Below the pieces are notes generated by a model. It worked only from the letters and a program-made list of their open reading frames with translations. It was not told where the DNA came from and did no database searches. From positions 1 through 31,220 of the forward strand of contig CAYWNA010000156.1 of NCBI GenBank assembly GCA_964459305.1: DNA of 31,220 nt, in the 5' to 3' direction. Positions 23,668 to 31,220 of this stretch are shown here, piece by piece. The first letter of the stretch is position 1. Each line of letters begins with the position of its first letter. The DNA comes from CAYWNA01 sp964459305. GTDB lineage: Bacteria > Planctomycetota > Planctomycetia > Pirellulales > Pirellulaceae. The position numbers were made by a program, and so were the translations under genes.

Positions 23668-23838
23668 TCAGTTGTTACAAACCGGCACTTCAATCGCCGT
23701 ACCTGTCGCCGTGGGATTGGCAATTCCTTGATTGTAGAACACAAACCGGCCACTGCGACCCGCGAAGACGATGTCGTTGCGCTGATCCCCGTTGAGATCC
23801 ATGAAACGCACATTGTACTCCAGGGAGACGGCTTCGAG
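23668..23838 (-). pseudogene. Relic of a second FG-GAP/VCBS gene (last blade only)
   Basis: Between two stops the minus strand reads LEAVSLEYNVRFMDLNGDQR, then NDIVFAGRSGRFVFYNQG, and ends at TGA 23668-23670. This matches the last blade of the intact neighbour (KVHIKDMDADGRNDAVICG, then KGGLYVFYHRG). A TAA lies directly upstream in frame and the rest of a propeller gene is absent. I read it as the 3' end of a lost or rearranged FG-GAP gene. It could still be the C-terminus of a gene frameshifted further up, but no other blade is visible before 23990. Confidence 0.7.
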
Positions 23839-23943
23839 TTAAACGAAACTGCGCATCAGCAAAATCGGCAATCTATTCTGTTGGCGATCCTACGTCAAAG
23901 CGCCAGCGAGTGATTCGGCGCACCATGCCGGTCGCACTTCATA

Positions 23944-23949
23944 TATACT
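23944..23949 (+). promoter_or_regulatory. Possible -10 box for the glycosidase gene
   Basis: TATACT lies 41 nt before ATG 23991 in a locally AT-rich stretch, and AGGAGG (23977-23982) is 8 nt before the ATG. I see no good -35 sequence, so the promoter is tentative. Confidence 0.3.
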
Positions 23950-23990
23950 ATCCTTGGAGAACCGACGCGCCAGAGCAGGAGGTCGAGAAT

Positions 23991-26900
23991 ATGAGAGTCA
24001 TCGCGATTGTTGTTTCACTGGGGACCATCATCCAGCTTGCGTGCGGCCACGCGTCGGCAGAGCCTACATTGACAGAGGCTTGCCGTGTTGTGCAACGAGG
24101 AAAACAGGTCGATTTGCATTCGCCGTATTTTGTATTTCGACTGGATACCACATCGGGACTGCGGGCCGAGTCATGGGAAAATCGACTGACGGGCCGGACG
24201 GTATCGCTGGGCGGCGGTCCGGAACTGGAGGTGGACATCGGACTGCCCGGCGGGCCGGTTCAGACGCCACAATGGCAGGTGTCAGGACCGATGGTCGAAA
24301 AGGGAACGACCGGCCGCAACAGCGAGGTCGCTTTCCAACTGACCGCCAGACAGCCAGCCCTTTCGGCCTTGGTCACGTACCGATGGGATGCGGAGCAACC
24401 GATTTTACGAAAACTCGTGCAGATTACCAACGCGGGCCGGGAAAAGATCGACCGCCTGCTGAACGTCCGACTGGGCAGTTATCGAACCGGCGCGGAAGTT
24501 TTCGGTGACCAGCGAGGTTTTCCGGTCTACTTGAATGACGAGTTCTTCGTCGGTCTGGCTCACCCATCCGGCTGGGCGACGGGTGAGAACGGCGAGATCA
24601 GTCTGCGGCAGCATCCGGGAGTGCGACTCGCATCCGGCGCGAAGTTCCAGTGCATGGAAACGGTCTACGGTGTGGGAGAAACCGCCGAGGCGCGAAACAC
24701 GTTTCTGGCTCACCTGCGCAGTCGCATGCGCCGGGTCGTGCGGGGGCATGACAAACCCTACGCGATCTTCGAGCCGTTTGGGGCTCGGCCTGGCGGCAAC
24801 TTCGACGAAAGCGAAACGTTCGTGTTGGACATGATCGCCAAAATGGCCGAAGGCGAGCAGCAGACCGGATGCCGGTTCGACCTGTTCTCGGTCGATTTTT
24901 GGGTGGACTATCATGGCGACCTGAAACGCTGCGACCCGGCGCGGTTCCCCAACGGGCTGACCGGAATCGTCGGCGAACTCGGCAAACTGGGCACAGCACC
25001 GGGACTGTGGATCGACAGTTCCTGGGAGCGATGGTCCATCGGCGGCAATCCCGATGTCCAAGGCTGCTTGAACGTCGACCCGCAGCGGCCAGAGACGCTC
25101 AAGGCCGTCACTTGGAATCGCCGGTCTTTCTGTCGCGCCAGCGAACCGATCAAGTCCATGTACACCGATGCCTTTCGTCACCACATCCGCGAGCATGGCG
25201 TGAGGCTGCTGAAGTTCGACAATCTCGCGACCGTATGCTTCAATCCGAATCACGATCATCTTCCGGGCATCTATTCCACCGAGGCGATCGAGAATGCGGC
25301 AATCGAGTTCTTTGGTGCACTCGACGAGGAATGCCCGGACGTGTTCTTGATGCTCTATTGGGGTTACCGATCGCCGTGGTGGTTGCTGCACGCGGACACG
25401 CTGTTTGATTCGGGGATCGGGATCGAAGCGGCCAGTCCCAGCGACTTCCCGGCGCCGCATGCCCGCGACAGCGTGACTCAAAAGCTCGACCAGGCCCAAT
25501 GGCACGCCAAGGACGTGCCGCCGCTGGGCAAGGACTCGCTGGGGGTCTGGCTATCGGATTGGGGCTGGAACAGCTCGATCGGTAAAGAGCACTGGCAAGA
25601 GGGTTTCGTGATGGACATTTGCCGCGGCAGTCTGTTGGCCCAGCCTTGGAGTGATGCCGCGTGGCTCACACCACCCGAGCGCAAACAAATGGCCGATTTC
25701 ATAGCGCTTCTGAAGGCCCGGCCGGAGTGCTTTGGCAATCCCAGGTTCATCTTGGGAGATCCACGCAAGAAAGAACCATATGGATACTGCTGCTCGGACG
25801 GAAGTCGGGCGTTTCTTGCGCTAAACAACTGCGTCTGGAAGGACAGTCTGCTGTGCTTGAATTTGGATTCCACTTGGGGGCTCCCGGACGATCAGGCTTG
25901 GGACCTCTACCGTTGGTATCCCAATCCAGCCCGCCTCGGCAGCGATAACGGCCACTCTGGCAAAGACGTCGCGATCTGTCTGCGCCCATTCGAGGTTGTG
26001 TTATTGGAGGCTGTGCCGTCCGGGCAGCCGCCATCGTTGGACCGAAAATTCGAGGTCACGCCGGTCCCTATTGGTTTTGCAGAGGCCAGCCAGCCGGTGG
26101 ACGTCACCGTGGACGAGGTTCGCGATGAGCCCGATTCCGAATCGCCCGACCTGTGGATTCCGCTTGACCCGGACCGCTTCGTTTCCAGCGGCGGAGCTAC
26201 CCTCGCAAAGCAGGAAGACGGATCGATTCTGGCCAGCGGCGACAATCCGTCTCCCGACACGTACACGATCACAGCGAACACCAAACTGACCGGCATCACG
26301 GCGATCCGGCTGGAGGTTCTTACCCACAGCAGTTTGCCCTCGGGCGGACCCGGTCGCGCGGTCAATGGCAACTTCGCATTGACCGATTTCCGCCTCACCG
26401 TAGCGCCACAAACCGACCAAGCCGCCGCCGCCCCGGTCGCGCTGCAAAACCCTGGCGCGGATTTCTCTCAAGACAGCTACGGGGGATGGCCTGTGGCCGC
26501 AGCGATCGACGACGATCCGAAAACCGGTTGGTCAGTCGATCCGCAAGAGGGTTTGCGGCACGTAGCCGTATTTGAGACGAAGAAGCCGGCCGGCTTCGCT
26601 GGCGGCACGACGTTTGTCTTTACGCTCCGGCAAGGCGACCGAGGGCACAGCCTAGGACGGCTGCGCTTTTCGGTAACCACAGCCGCACCGCCTATCCCAT
26701 TTCCCAAAAGATACGGGCCCAGGCGACTGATCGTCCGAGGACAAGCGCCGTCATCTTCCGAAGGCGGTACCTTGGTGATCTGCACGGAAATCAGCAAGAG
26801 CGGCTCGCCAATGGCAGTCAGAAACGTTGGCACCAAATTCTCCGCGCAAGCCAAACTGGCCAACCGGTCCACCTTGTGCCAGCCCGTGTTGGCCAAAGCC

Positions 26901-27035
26901 ACTTACCCCGCCCCATGGCAGGCATGGCGCATCGCAATCCCACCCTCGTCCAAGCCGAAACCCATTGAATTGGCCATCACCACGACGCTCCAGAGCGCAG
27001 AACTCAAATGCGGAGGATACTACATCCCGGATTGA
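23991..27035 (+). CDS. Large secreted glycoside hydrolase-like protein (GH36-like) with planctomycetal C-terminal domain
   Basis: 1014 aa from ATG 23991 (AGGAGG 8 nt upstream; earlier starts unsupported). Signal peptide about 1-23. An N-terminal beta-sandwich (about 30-260) precedes a TIM-barrel-like region (about 265-600) recalling clan GH-D alpha-galactosidases: FDLFSVDFWVDYHG, PGLWIDSSWERW, and VRLLKFDN with D410 as candidate nucleophile. LFDSGIG (D473) and VWLSDWGWN also contain acidic candidates. From about 700 to 900 there is a separate beta domain (ITAIRLEVLTHSSLPSGGPGR, NGNFALTDFRLTV, WPVAAAIDDDPKTGWSV, HVAVFETKKPAG) that I associate with planctomycetal secreted and cytochrome-associated proteins. 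The family assignment of the barrel is by pattern only; no known catalytic motif is matched exactly. Confidence 0.72.
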   Translation: MRVIAIVVSLGTIIQLACGHASAEPTLTEACRVVQRGKQVDLHSPYFVFRLDTTSGLRAESWENRLTGRTVSLGGGPELEVDIGLPGGPVQTPQWQVSGPMVEKGTTGRNSEVAFQLTARQPALSALVTYRWDAEQPILRKLVQITNAGREKIDRLLNVRLGSYRTGAEVFGDQRGFPVYLNDEFFVGLAHPSGWATGENGEISLRQHPGVRLASGAKFQCMETVYGVGETAEARNTFLAHLRSRMRRVVRGHDKPYAIFEPFGARPGGNFDESETFVLDMIAKMAEGEQQTGCRFDLFSVDFWVDYHGDLKRCDPARFPNGLTGIVGELGKLGTAPGLWIDSSWERWSIGGNPDVQGCLNVDPQRPETLKAVTWNRRSFCRASEPIKSMYTDAFRHHIREHGVRLLKFDNLATVCFNPNHDHLPGIYSTEAIENAAIEFFGALDEECPDVFLMLYWGYRSPWWLLHADTLFDSGIGIEAASPSDFPAPHARDSVTQKLDQAQWHAKDVPPLGKDSLGVWLSDWGWNSSIGKEHWQEGFVMDICRGSLLAQPWSDAAWLTPPERKQMADFIALLKARPECFGNPRFILGDPRKKEPYGYCCSDGSRAFLALNNCVWKDSLLCLNLDSTWGLPDDQAWDLYRWYPNPARLGSDNGHSGKDVAICLRPFEVVLLEAVPSGQPPSLDRKFEVTPVPIGFAEASQPVDVTVDEVRDEPDSESPDLWIPLDPDRFVSSGGATLAKQEDGSILASGDNPSPDTYTITANTKLTGITAIRLEVLTHSSLPSGGPGRAVNGNFALTDFRLTVAPQTDQAAAAPVALQNPGADFSQDSYGGWPVAAAIDDDPKTGWSVDPQEGLRHVAVFETKKPAGFAGGTTFVFTLRQGDRGHSLGRLRFSVTTAAPPIPFPKRYGPRRLIVRGQAPSSSEGGTLVICTEISKSGSPMAVRNVGTKFSAQAKLANRSTLCQPVLAKATYPAPWQAWRIAIPPSSKPKPIELAITTTLQSAELKCGGYYIPD

Positions 27036-27041
27036 TCCACG

Positions 27042-27403
27042 CTAGGATATGCCCAGTGACGCCTTCAAGCAAGAATCGATCTACTGCATTAGAGCGTCGG
27101 GTAAATGGCCGATTACCCGACGCACGTCGGCCTGTGGAATCGAATGCAGCCGCTCGCAACGGACCGCCGAATTGTGCAATAGACCGAACGGCGCGCCATC
27201 AGGTGTGGAGATATCGATGAGGAGTTGGTGACTTTTGTGGGCACGAGATGTATTGCTGGTAGTGGCGGCGATAATCGTCTCGTTCAGGCGAGTGTTGTTT
27301 CTGTCCGACTGCACAACACAACCGGCGCTGGACGAAGTTTACCGCCGGAATCGCCCACATTTTCCACGAACGCCAGAATCACGTCTCCGCGGCTTACCGG
27401 CAT
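27042..27403 (-). pseudogene. Broken MazF/PemK-type toxin
   Basis: ATG 27403 opens MPVSRGDVILAFVENVG, then KLRPAPVVLC, the standard MazF/PemK N-terminus (RGDV and RPAxVV). This frame ends at a TGA soon after. Another frame takes over near 27313 with VVQSDRNNTRLNETIIAATT, then SNTSRAHKS and LIDISTPDGAPFGLLHNSAV, then RCERLHSIPQADVRRVIGHL, the rest of the toxin. A TAG at 27081-27083 interrupts that frame, but homology continues as IDSCLKASLGIS to a stop at 27042-27044. So there is one frameshift (two extra bases or one lost) and one nonsense codon. The gene overlaps the antitoxin stop by 10 nt, as in a normal toxin-antitoxin operon. The toxin would be an mRNA interferase if intact. Confidence 0.85.
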
Positions 27404-27651
27404 TGCTTTTGGATCTCTTTGTCGTAGTTGTCGTAGGCTGTCATCTGCGGTTCGTTCCAGCCGTTAGTCTCGGCCGATTTGGCAAGGGCGCGTCTCAGTT
27501 CGTCATCGGTCCAATCGGCGTCGGCGTGAAGCAGTTTTTTCACCCGGTCGTAGAGGTCGGCGCGCACGACGACACATTCCGGGTCATCGTCCCGGAACCA
27601 TACGGCTTCGCCACTTCGGACAGCCACTTTTTGTTGTTCCGTTAAGTTCAT
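27394..27651 (-). CDS. Small antitoxin-like protein paired with the broken MazF/PemK toxin
   Basis: An intact 85-aa protein starting at ATG 27651 with GGAGA about 7 nt upstream. It begins MNLTEQQKVAVRSGEAVWFR, continues DDPECVVVRADLYDRVKKLL and then DWTDDELRRALAKSAETNGW, and has a charged C-terminus (MTAYDNYDKEIQKQCR). This resembles small planctomycete and cyanobacterial proteins usually encoded just before a MazF/PemK toxin. The position here confirms the pairing: its last 10 nt overlap the toxin start. In such systems the antitoxin binds and inhibits the RNase toxin and often represses the operon. With the toxin broken it has no local partner and may be decaying, or may protect against a toxin elsewhere. 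The family is recognised by pattern and context. Confidence 0.85.
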   Translation of the reverse strand: MNLTEQQKVAVRSGEAVWFRDDDPECVVVRADLYDRVKKLLHADADWTDDELRRALAKSAETNGWNEPQMTAYDNYDKEIQKQCR

Positions 27652-27725
27652 CTCGATTCTCCATCGGCTTCATCGTCGCACGGATCGCCGCGAGCCACAA
27701 GCTGTTTCGCTTGGTATCACGATTT

Positions 27726-29099
27726 TCACGCTTGAAGGCCAAGCAGATCGCGCATTGCTGATGTGAGCACTTCTTCCACCTCGGGCGCGGTGCAGGAGCG
27801 GGTGGATTCGTAGCCGCCTTGCTGGTACAGGAGCTTGGTACCGATGTACGAGGGGCCGTGGTCTCCGTAGGCGGCCATGCAGACGAAGTCTTCCGGGCGC
27901 ATCTTCTGGGCGGCCAACTGGTAGTGGACGAACAGTTCGCCCGGCATGTGCAGCGTGTAGATCGGCCCGACGCGAAGACAACTCAACACGATCTGGCGTC
28001 CCGCCTGGGTGCGGCGCAGCCAGGCTAGGTCGCGGGCGGCCTTGATCTGGACTTTGACGTTCTTCTTTAGCTGCTCCAGACAATGCTGCTCGGTCACGCG
28101 TTTGCGTATCGGCAGGCTGACTGGATGGGTCCGCCAGATCACATCGGCCGCGGTGACCGGCACCTTCTCCTGCGCTTCCCACGCGGCCTTCATGCCGGCA
28201 GCAAGCCGCTCGGCCAATCGTGGTCGGGTTGCCAGCGTGTTGTCGTTGTACTTGCCCACGGCAATGTCGCCTCCGGCGCCGTTGAAGTGGACGTGGGCCA
28301 CCTCCGGTAGCGCCGCTTCACGGGCTGCGCGGGCCAGGCCCATGATCTCGGAACTCACGCCCCCGCGGCCGTACAAGGCGCACGAATGGCAGGCGTAGTA
28401 GGTGAGCGAGGCCAGCGGTCGATCGCCGTCCCAGAAGCTCAGCAGGCGGACGTACGGATCGATAAGCCCATCGGGCGCGGCCTTCATTTCCTTGCTGCCA
28501 CCGCTGCTCGAGCGCCAGAACCGCAAAGTGCCATCGGGATTGAACAGGCGACGGCTGGAAGCGACCTTCTCGACTTTGGCCAAGCCGTGCCCGACATGCG
28601 TTACCGGGCGAGCTCGTTCGACCGCCTTTCCAGCTTCCGCGGCGACGCGAGCCAGAGATTGATCAGAGAAGGCCTTGTCGTACATCAGACCGGGCTGACC
28701 TTGGGCGGCCAAAATCTCCTCGGCCGAGTAGTCCACGCCGGGAGCGTTGTGCTGGTGGACCACGTGTACGGCGACCCGATCGGCGGTGGTACCGACGGCC
28801 TTGGCCAGTGCCTCGCGCCAAGCGTCCTGGGCGCCGTTGGCGATAATTACCCAATCGACGGCGCACAAGACGATGGGCGCCTGGCTGCCTAGCAGAACGA
28901 TGCCACGGGCGCTGAGCCGATCGAGGATTTCTTTCGCCGGTGCCACAAGCCCGATGCACAAAGGACTACCCAGCGGCGGTGTTACGTCCGCCTGAAACGT
29001 AGCGATCCGCAGCGGCGTCCGTTCTTCGGCTGCGAGAGCCCCGGCGACCGACAGCGGGCCTCCCAACAAGACAGACTTCACAAAATCGCGTCGTTGCAT
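27726..29099 (-). CDS. Tat-exported neutral/alkaline ceramidase-like protein
   Basis: 457 aa from ATG 29099 with AAGGAG about 9 nt upstream. A twin-arginine signal is visible (MQRRDFVKSVLLGGPLSVAGAL), ending near LAAEE. The mature part opens with RIATFQADVTPPLGSPL, the start of the neutral/alkaline ceramidase-like fold, followed by VHVVHQHNAPGVDYS (His112, His115 and His117 as likely zinc ligands) and AHVHFNGAGGDIAVGKYN. The C-terminal part (GPIYTLHMPGELFVHY, VCMAAYGDHGPSYIG) also fits this family. True ceramidases cleave the N-acyl bond of ceramide, but bacterial relatives in planctomycetes are mostly uncharacterised and may act on other amides or glycans. It is divergent from the SLC13-type transporter, 136 nt apart. 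Confidence 0.85.
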   Translation of the reverse strand: MQRRDFVKSVLLGGPLSVAGALAAEERTPLRIATFQADVTPPLGSPLCIGLVAPAKEILDRLSARGIVLLGSQAPIVLCAVDWVIIANGAQDAWREALAKAVGTTADRVAVHVVHQHNAPGVDYSAEEILAAQGQPGLMYDKAFSDQSLARVAAEAGKAVERARPVTHVGHGLAKVEKVASSRRLFNPDGTLRFWRSSSGGSKEMKAAPDGLIDPYVRLLSFWDGDRPLASLTYYACHSCALYGRGGVSSEIMGLARAAREAALPEVAHVHFNGAGGDIAVGKYNDNTLATRPRLAERLAAGMKAAWEAQEKVPVTAADVIWRTHPVSLPIRKRVTEQHCLEQLKKNVKVQIKAARDLAWLRRTQAGRQIVLSCLRVGPIYTLHMPGELFVHYQLAAQKMRPEDFVCMAAYGDHGPSYIGTKLLYQQGGYESTRSCTAPEVEEVLTSAMRDLLGLQA

Positions 29100-29235
29100 G
29101 CCGAGGACTCCTTACAGGTACGCGTGACCGTGAATCGCTTTTGAACGACATCCAGCTTACCGATTGTAGTTCTGTGTGCAAGTTACCTTCATCCAGCACT
29201 TGCCCACCGGATATCCCGTCGCTAGTATCTCGATC

Positions 29236-30618
29236 ATGAGTACGCACAAGCAGTGGGCATTGTTGGCGGGACCGATCGTCGCGGGAGCGGTCGGCGGCGG
29301 GCTGGTTGCCGCGGGGCTTTCGCCGGCTGCGTGCTGGTGCGGCGCTGTGACGACGTTGTGTGCGGTGTGGTGGATCTTCGAACCGATCGCCATCCCTGCC
29401 ACCTCGATCATTCCCTTCGCCGTGTTCCCGCTGGTGGGCGTGATGGACCACAGACAGGTCGCATTGTGCTATGGGCACCACGTGATCCTGCTGGTGATTG
29501 GCGGTCTGATCCTCTCTACCGCCATGGAGCGAAGCGGTGCTCACCGCCGCGTGGCGTTGGGCGTCGTGCGCGCAGTTGGTGGGCGAGGCGGACGCCGAGT
29601 CGTCCTCGGTTTCCTTCTCGCCGCGGCCATGATGAGCATGTGGATGTCCAACACCGCGACTACGCTGATCCTATTGCCAGTGGCCATGGCCGTGCTTGAC
29701 CAGGCCGAAAGAAAACGCGAACTGGCGGTGCCGCTGATCCTGAGCGTGGCCTACGGCGCCACCGTCGGCGGAATCGGCACGCCCGTCGGCTGTGCAACCA
29801 ACCTGATGTTCATGGCCCAGTATGAGAAGACCACGGGCGTCGAGGTCGGTTTTCTGGGATGGATGAAAATGGGTGTGCCGGTGGTGGCCGTGATGTTGCC
29901 GCTGGTCTGGTTGTGGTTGACTCGGCGTCTGCGAGAGTCGCAGGAACTGGAGATACCTCACCTCGGTCCCTGGCAAAGCGAGGAGCGGCGCGTAATGATC
30001 GTCTTCGCGGTGACAGCCCTGGCCTGGATCACACGCTCCGACCCGTTTGGTGGTTGGAGCCGGTTGATCGGCGCCCTGAGCGCAGGCGACGACACGGTGG
30101 CCTTACTGGCCGCGATGGCGATGTTTCTGTTGCCTAACGGCCGCGGTGGCCGGCTGTTGGATTGGCAATCAGCCGCCAAGATCCCCTGGGGTATCCTGCT
30201 GCTGTTGGGTGGCGGGATCGCCATCGCACGGGCATTCGAGGTATCGGGGCTCAGCCTAACGTTAGGTCATGTGCTGACGGAGTTGGGCACGCTGCCGGTG
30301 GTGCTGATGATTGCGTCGATCTGCCTGGGTGTGACGTTCATGACCGAGGTCACGTCCAATACGGCGACGACGGCGCTGCTGATGCCGATCCTTGCAGCGG
30401 CCGGCGTGGCCGCCCAGATCGATCCCGCCCTGCTGATGGGACCCGCGGTGATTAGCGCTAGCTGCGCTTTCATGTTGCCGGTGGCGACCAGTCCCAACGC
30501 GATCGTCTTCAGCACCGGCCACATCTCCGTCCGCCAGATGGCTCGTGAGGGCCTGGTTCTGAACCTGATCGGCGTGCCGGTGGTCACGGTGATCTGTTAT
30601 CTGCTTCTTGGATCATAA
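29236..30618 (+). CDS. SLC13/DASS-family anion:Na+ symporter
   Basis: About 11 hydrophobic helices in 460 aa; predicted to move di- or tricarboxylates, or sulfate, with sodium across the inner membrane. The two SNT signature sites of the family are both present: S138-N-T140 (MSNTATTLILLPVAMAV) and S374-N-T376 (TSNTATTALLMPILAA). Each is followed by the pseudo-symmetric GTP/TSP loops (GGIGTPVGCATNLMF and LPVATSPNAIVFS). The start is uncertain: ATG 29236 fits the helix boundaries but has no clear SD, and a GTG at 29176 would add 20 residues of no evident function. Given the sulfatases, sulfate is possible, but the sequence alone cannot decide. It is divergently arranged to the ceramidase-like gene; a long hairpin follows its stop. 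Confidence 0.92.
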   Translation: MSTHKQWALLAGPIVAGAVGGGLVAAGLSPAACWCGAVTTLCAVWWIFEPIAIPATSIIPFAVFPLVGVMDHRQVALCYGHHVILLVIGGLILSTAMERSGAHRRVALGVVRAVGGRGGRRVVLGFLLAAAMMSMWMSNTATTLILLPVAMAVLDQAERKRELAVPLILSVAYGATVGGIGTPVGCATNLMFMAQYEKTTGVEVGFLGWMKMGVPVVAVMLPLVWLWLTRRLRESQELEIPHLGPWQSEERRVMIVFAVTALAWITRSDPFGGWSRLIGALSAGDDTVALLAAMAMFLLPNGRGGRLLDWQSAAKIPWGILLLLGGGIAIARAFEVSGLSLTLGHVLTELGTLPVVLMIASICLGVTFMTEVTSNTATTALLMPILAAAGVAAQIDPALLMGPAVISASCAFMLPVATSPNAIVFSTGHISVRQMAREGLVLNLIGVPVVTVICYLLLGS

Positions 30619-30663
30619 GTACCCGTTCAGGAGTTTCCGCACGTAATAACGGTCTACTCAAAG

Positions 30664-30731
30664 GTAACCCGAAGCGTAAGCGAGGGAAGAATTCACTACG
30701 CGGCTCGTCCCTCGCTTACGCTTTGGGTTAC
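30664..30731. repeat. Inverted repeat (family 5)
   Basis: Arms 30664-30687 and 30708-30731 are inverted copies matching at 23 of 24 positions (the odd pair is a G-T), with a 20-nt loop. The arm core is GAAGCGTAAGCGAGGGA, a word I associate with planctomycete intergenic DNA. It lies between convergent genes (transporter stop 30618, stop at 30866). The remaining 30732-30865 shows no feature. Confidence 0.75.
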
Positions 30732-30865
30732 GATGCCCATTTCCCGGCGAAAAGCGTTGTTCGCAACTTCAGCACAAGCGATCCGTCACGTTCGCTTCAA
30801 GCATGCAGAGCCTATGCATGAATTGGCATGGCGACGTCGCGGGGTTATGCGTACGCTCTCCAGTA

Positions 30866-31220
30866 TCAGGCCGGCACGAACTCCGCCCTGCGGACTGGCT
30901 GGCGTAGTACCACGTCGCAAACCTCCTCGACAGTGGAACCGACCGCGCGTAAGCCCGCCTTGGCACACACATCCAGGATCGCATCCAAGACGGTCTCGTA
31001 GTTACGGCGAACGCGATTGTCCGGGTCGGTGTAGTCGTTGTCGTTGTGCGTCACAAAATGGATCACGGGGAATGCCGGTCGGCGCTGGGCCAGTTGCTCA
31101 ACCACGTGGTTCACGAGAACGCGATGATCCACATCGTCGTAATCCGGTCTCAGGTCTCGGTGATAGTACCGTTCGCCCTTCTTGTCGAGCTTGCTGAAGT
31201 CCTGCGTCAAAGGGATGTTG
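30866..31220 (-). CDS. Partial gene at the right edge, function not recognised
   Basis: The minus-strand frame is open from the window edge and ends at TGA 30866-30868, so only the C-terminal 117 or so residues are visible. It is hydrophilic and looks like a soluble domain: RYYHRDLRPDYDDVDHRVLV, then VIHFVTHNDNDYTDPDNRV, then ILDVCAKAGLRAVGSTVEEV, with alternating strands and helices like the end of a TIM-barrel. The THND segment and terminal helix-strand pattern could fit a polysaccharide-deacetylase-like or sugar-hydrolase end, but I cannot name a family. A TTG at 31210 is in frame but is unlikely to be the start, since the same frame continues past it without a stop. It converges on the SLC13-type transporter. 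Confidence 0.75.
   Translation of the reverse strand, partial: NIPLTQDFSKLDKKGERYYHRDLRPDYDDVDHRVLVNHVVEQLAQRRPAFPVIHFVTHNDNDYTDPDNRVRRNYETVLDAILDVCAKAGLRAVGSTVEEVCDVVLRQPVRRAEFVPA

Noticed and set aside
24405..25505. A 366-codon minus-strand frame inside the glycosidase gene
   Set aside because: The plus-strand protein is continuous and domain-rich across it. The minus product has no recognisable motif or SD-supported start.

Overview
The window looks like a chromosomal segment of a planctomycete. I infer this from the mixture of gene families, not from any marker gene. There are three formylglycine sulfatases, two FG-GAP/VCBS propeller proteins, a double DUF1080 protein, Tat-exported Gfo/Idh/MocA and ceramidase-like proteins, a heparinase II/III-type lyase, a GH78-like enzyme, and a large glycosidase with a C-terminal domain of the kind seen in planctomycetal secreted proteins. 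DNA is GC-rich, genes start with ATG or GTG behind GGAGG-like sites, and most products carry export signals. There is no rRNA, tRNA, CRISPR array, prophage or intact transposon.

Layout: 1-1453, a kelch-propeller protein cut by the left edge, with a frame break near base 55. 1611-7002, a leftward run: a secreted beta-sandwich protein, a divergent Nramp-like transporter overlapping it by ATGA, a truncated methyltransferase/propeller protein and a sulfatase. 7328-10799, a rightward run: sulfatase, SDR dehydrogenase, FG-GAP protein. 11111-13674, leftward Gfo/Idh/MocA and NHL propeller. 13675-14280, an intergenic region with a palindrome over a possible promoter, a GntR-like N-terminal scrap and a perfect 27-bp hairpin. 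14281-18510, sulfatase plus GH78-like enzyme, 3 nt apart. 18564-23622, leftward FG-GAP, double DUF1080 and heparinase II/III-like lyase. 23668-23838, a relic of another FG-GAP gene. 23991-27035, a 1014-aa glycosidase-like protein. 27042-27651, a toxin-antitoxin pair with an intact antitoxin and a broken MazF/PemK-type toxin. 27726-30618, divergent ceramidase-like protein and SLC13-type anion transporter. A gene cut by the right edge closes the window.

Taken together the region reads as a glycan-scavenging locus: sulfatases remove sulfate, GH78-like, GH36-like and heparinase-like enzymes cut the backbone, and Gfo/Idh/MocA, SDR and DUF1080 proteins could oxidise and cleave sugars by a 3-keto route. 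That joint role is inference. No SusC/SusD pair is present.

The most unusual DNA-level signal is five intergenic inverted-repeat elements of five different sequence families (1513, 3136, 10931, 14180 and 30664). In two of them each arm is itself a small hairpin, and the two arms differ by base changes that keep the small stems paired. This is the signature of REP doublets (REPINs). The most informative gene-level signals are the decaying toxin next to its intact antitoxin, the FG-GAP relic, the truncated methyltransferase/propeller gene beside a hairpin, and an Nramp-like transporter lacking the DPGN metal motif.
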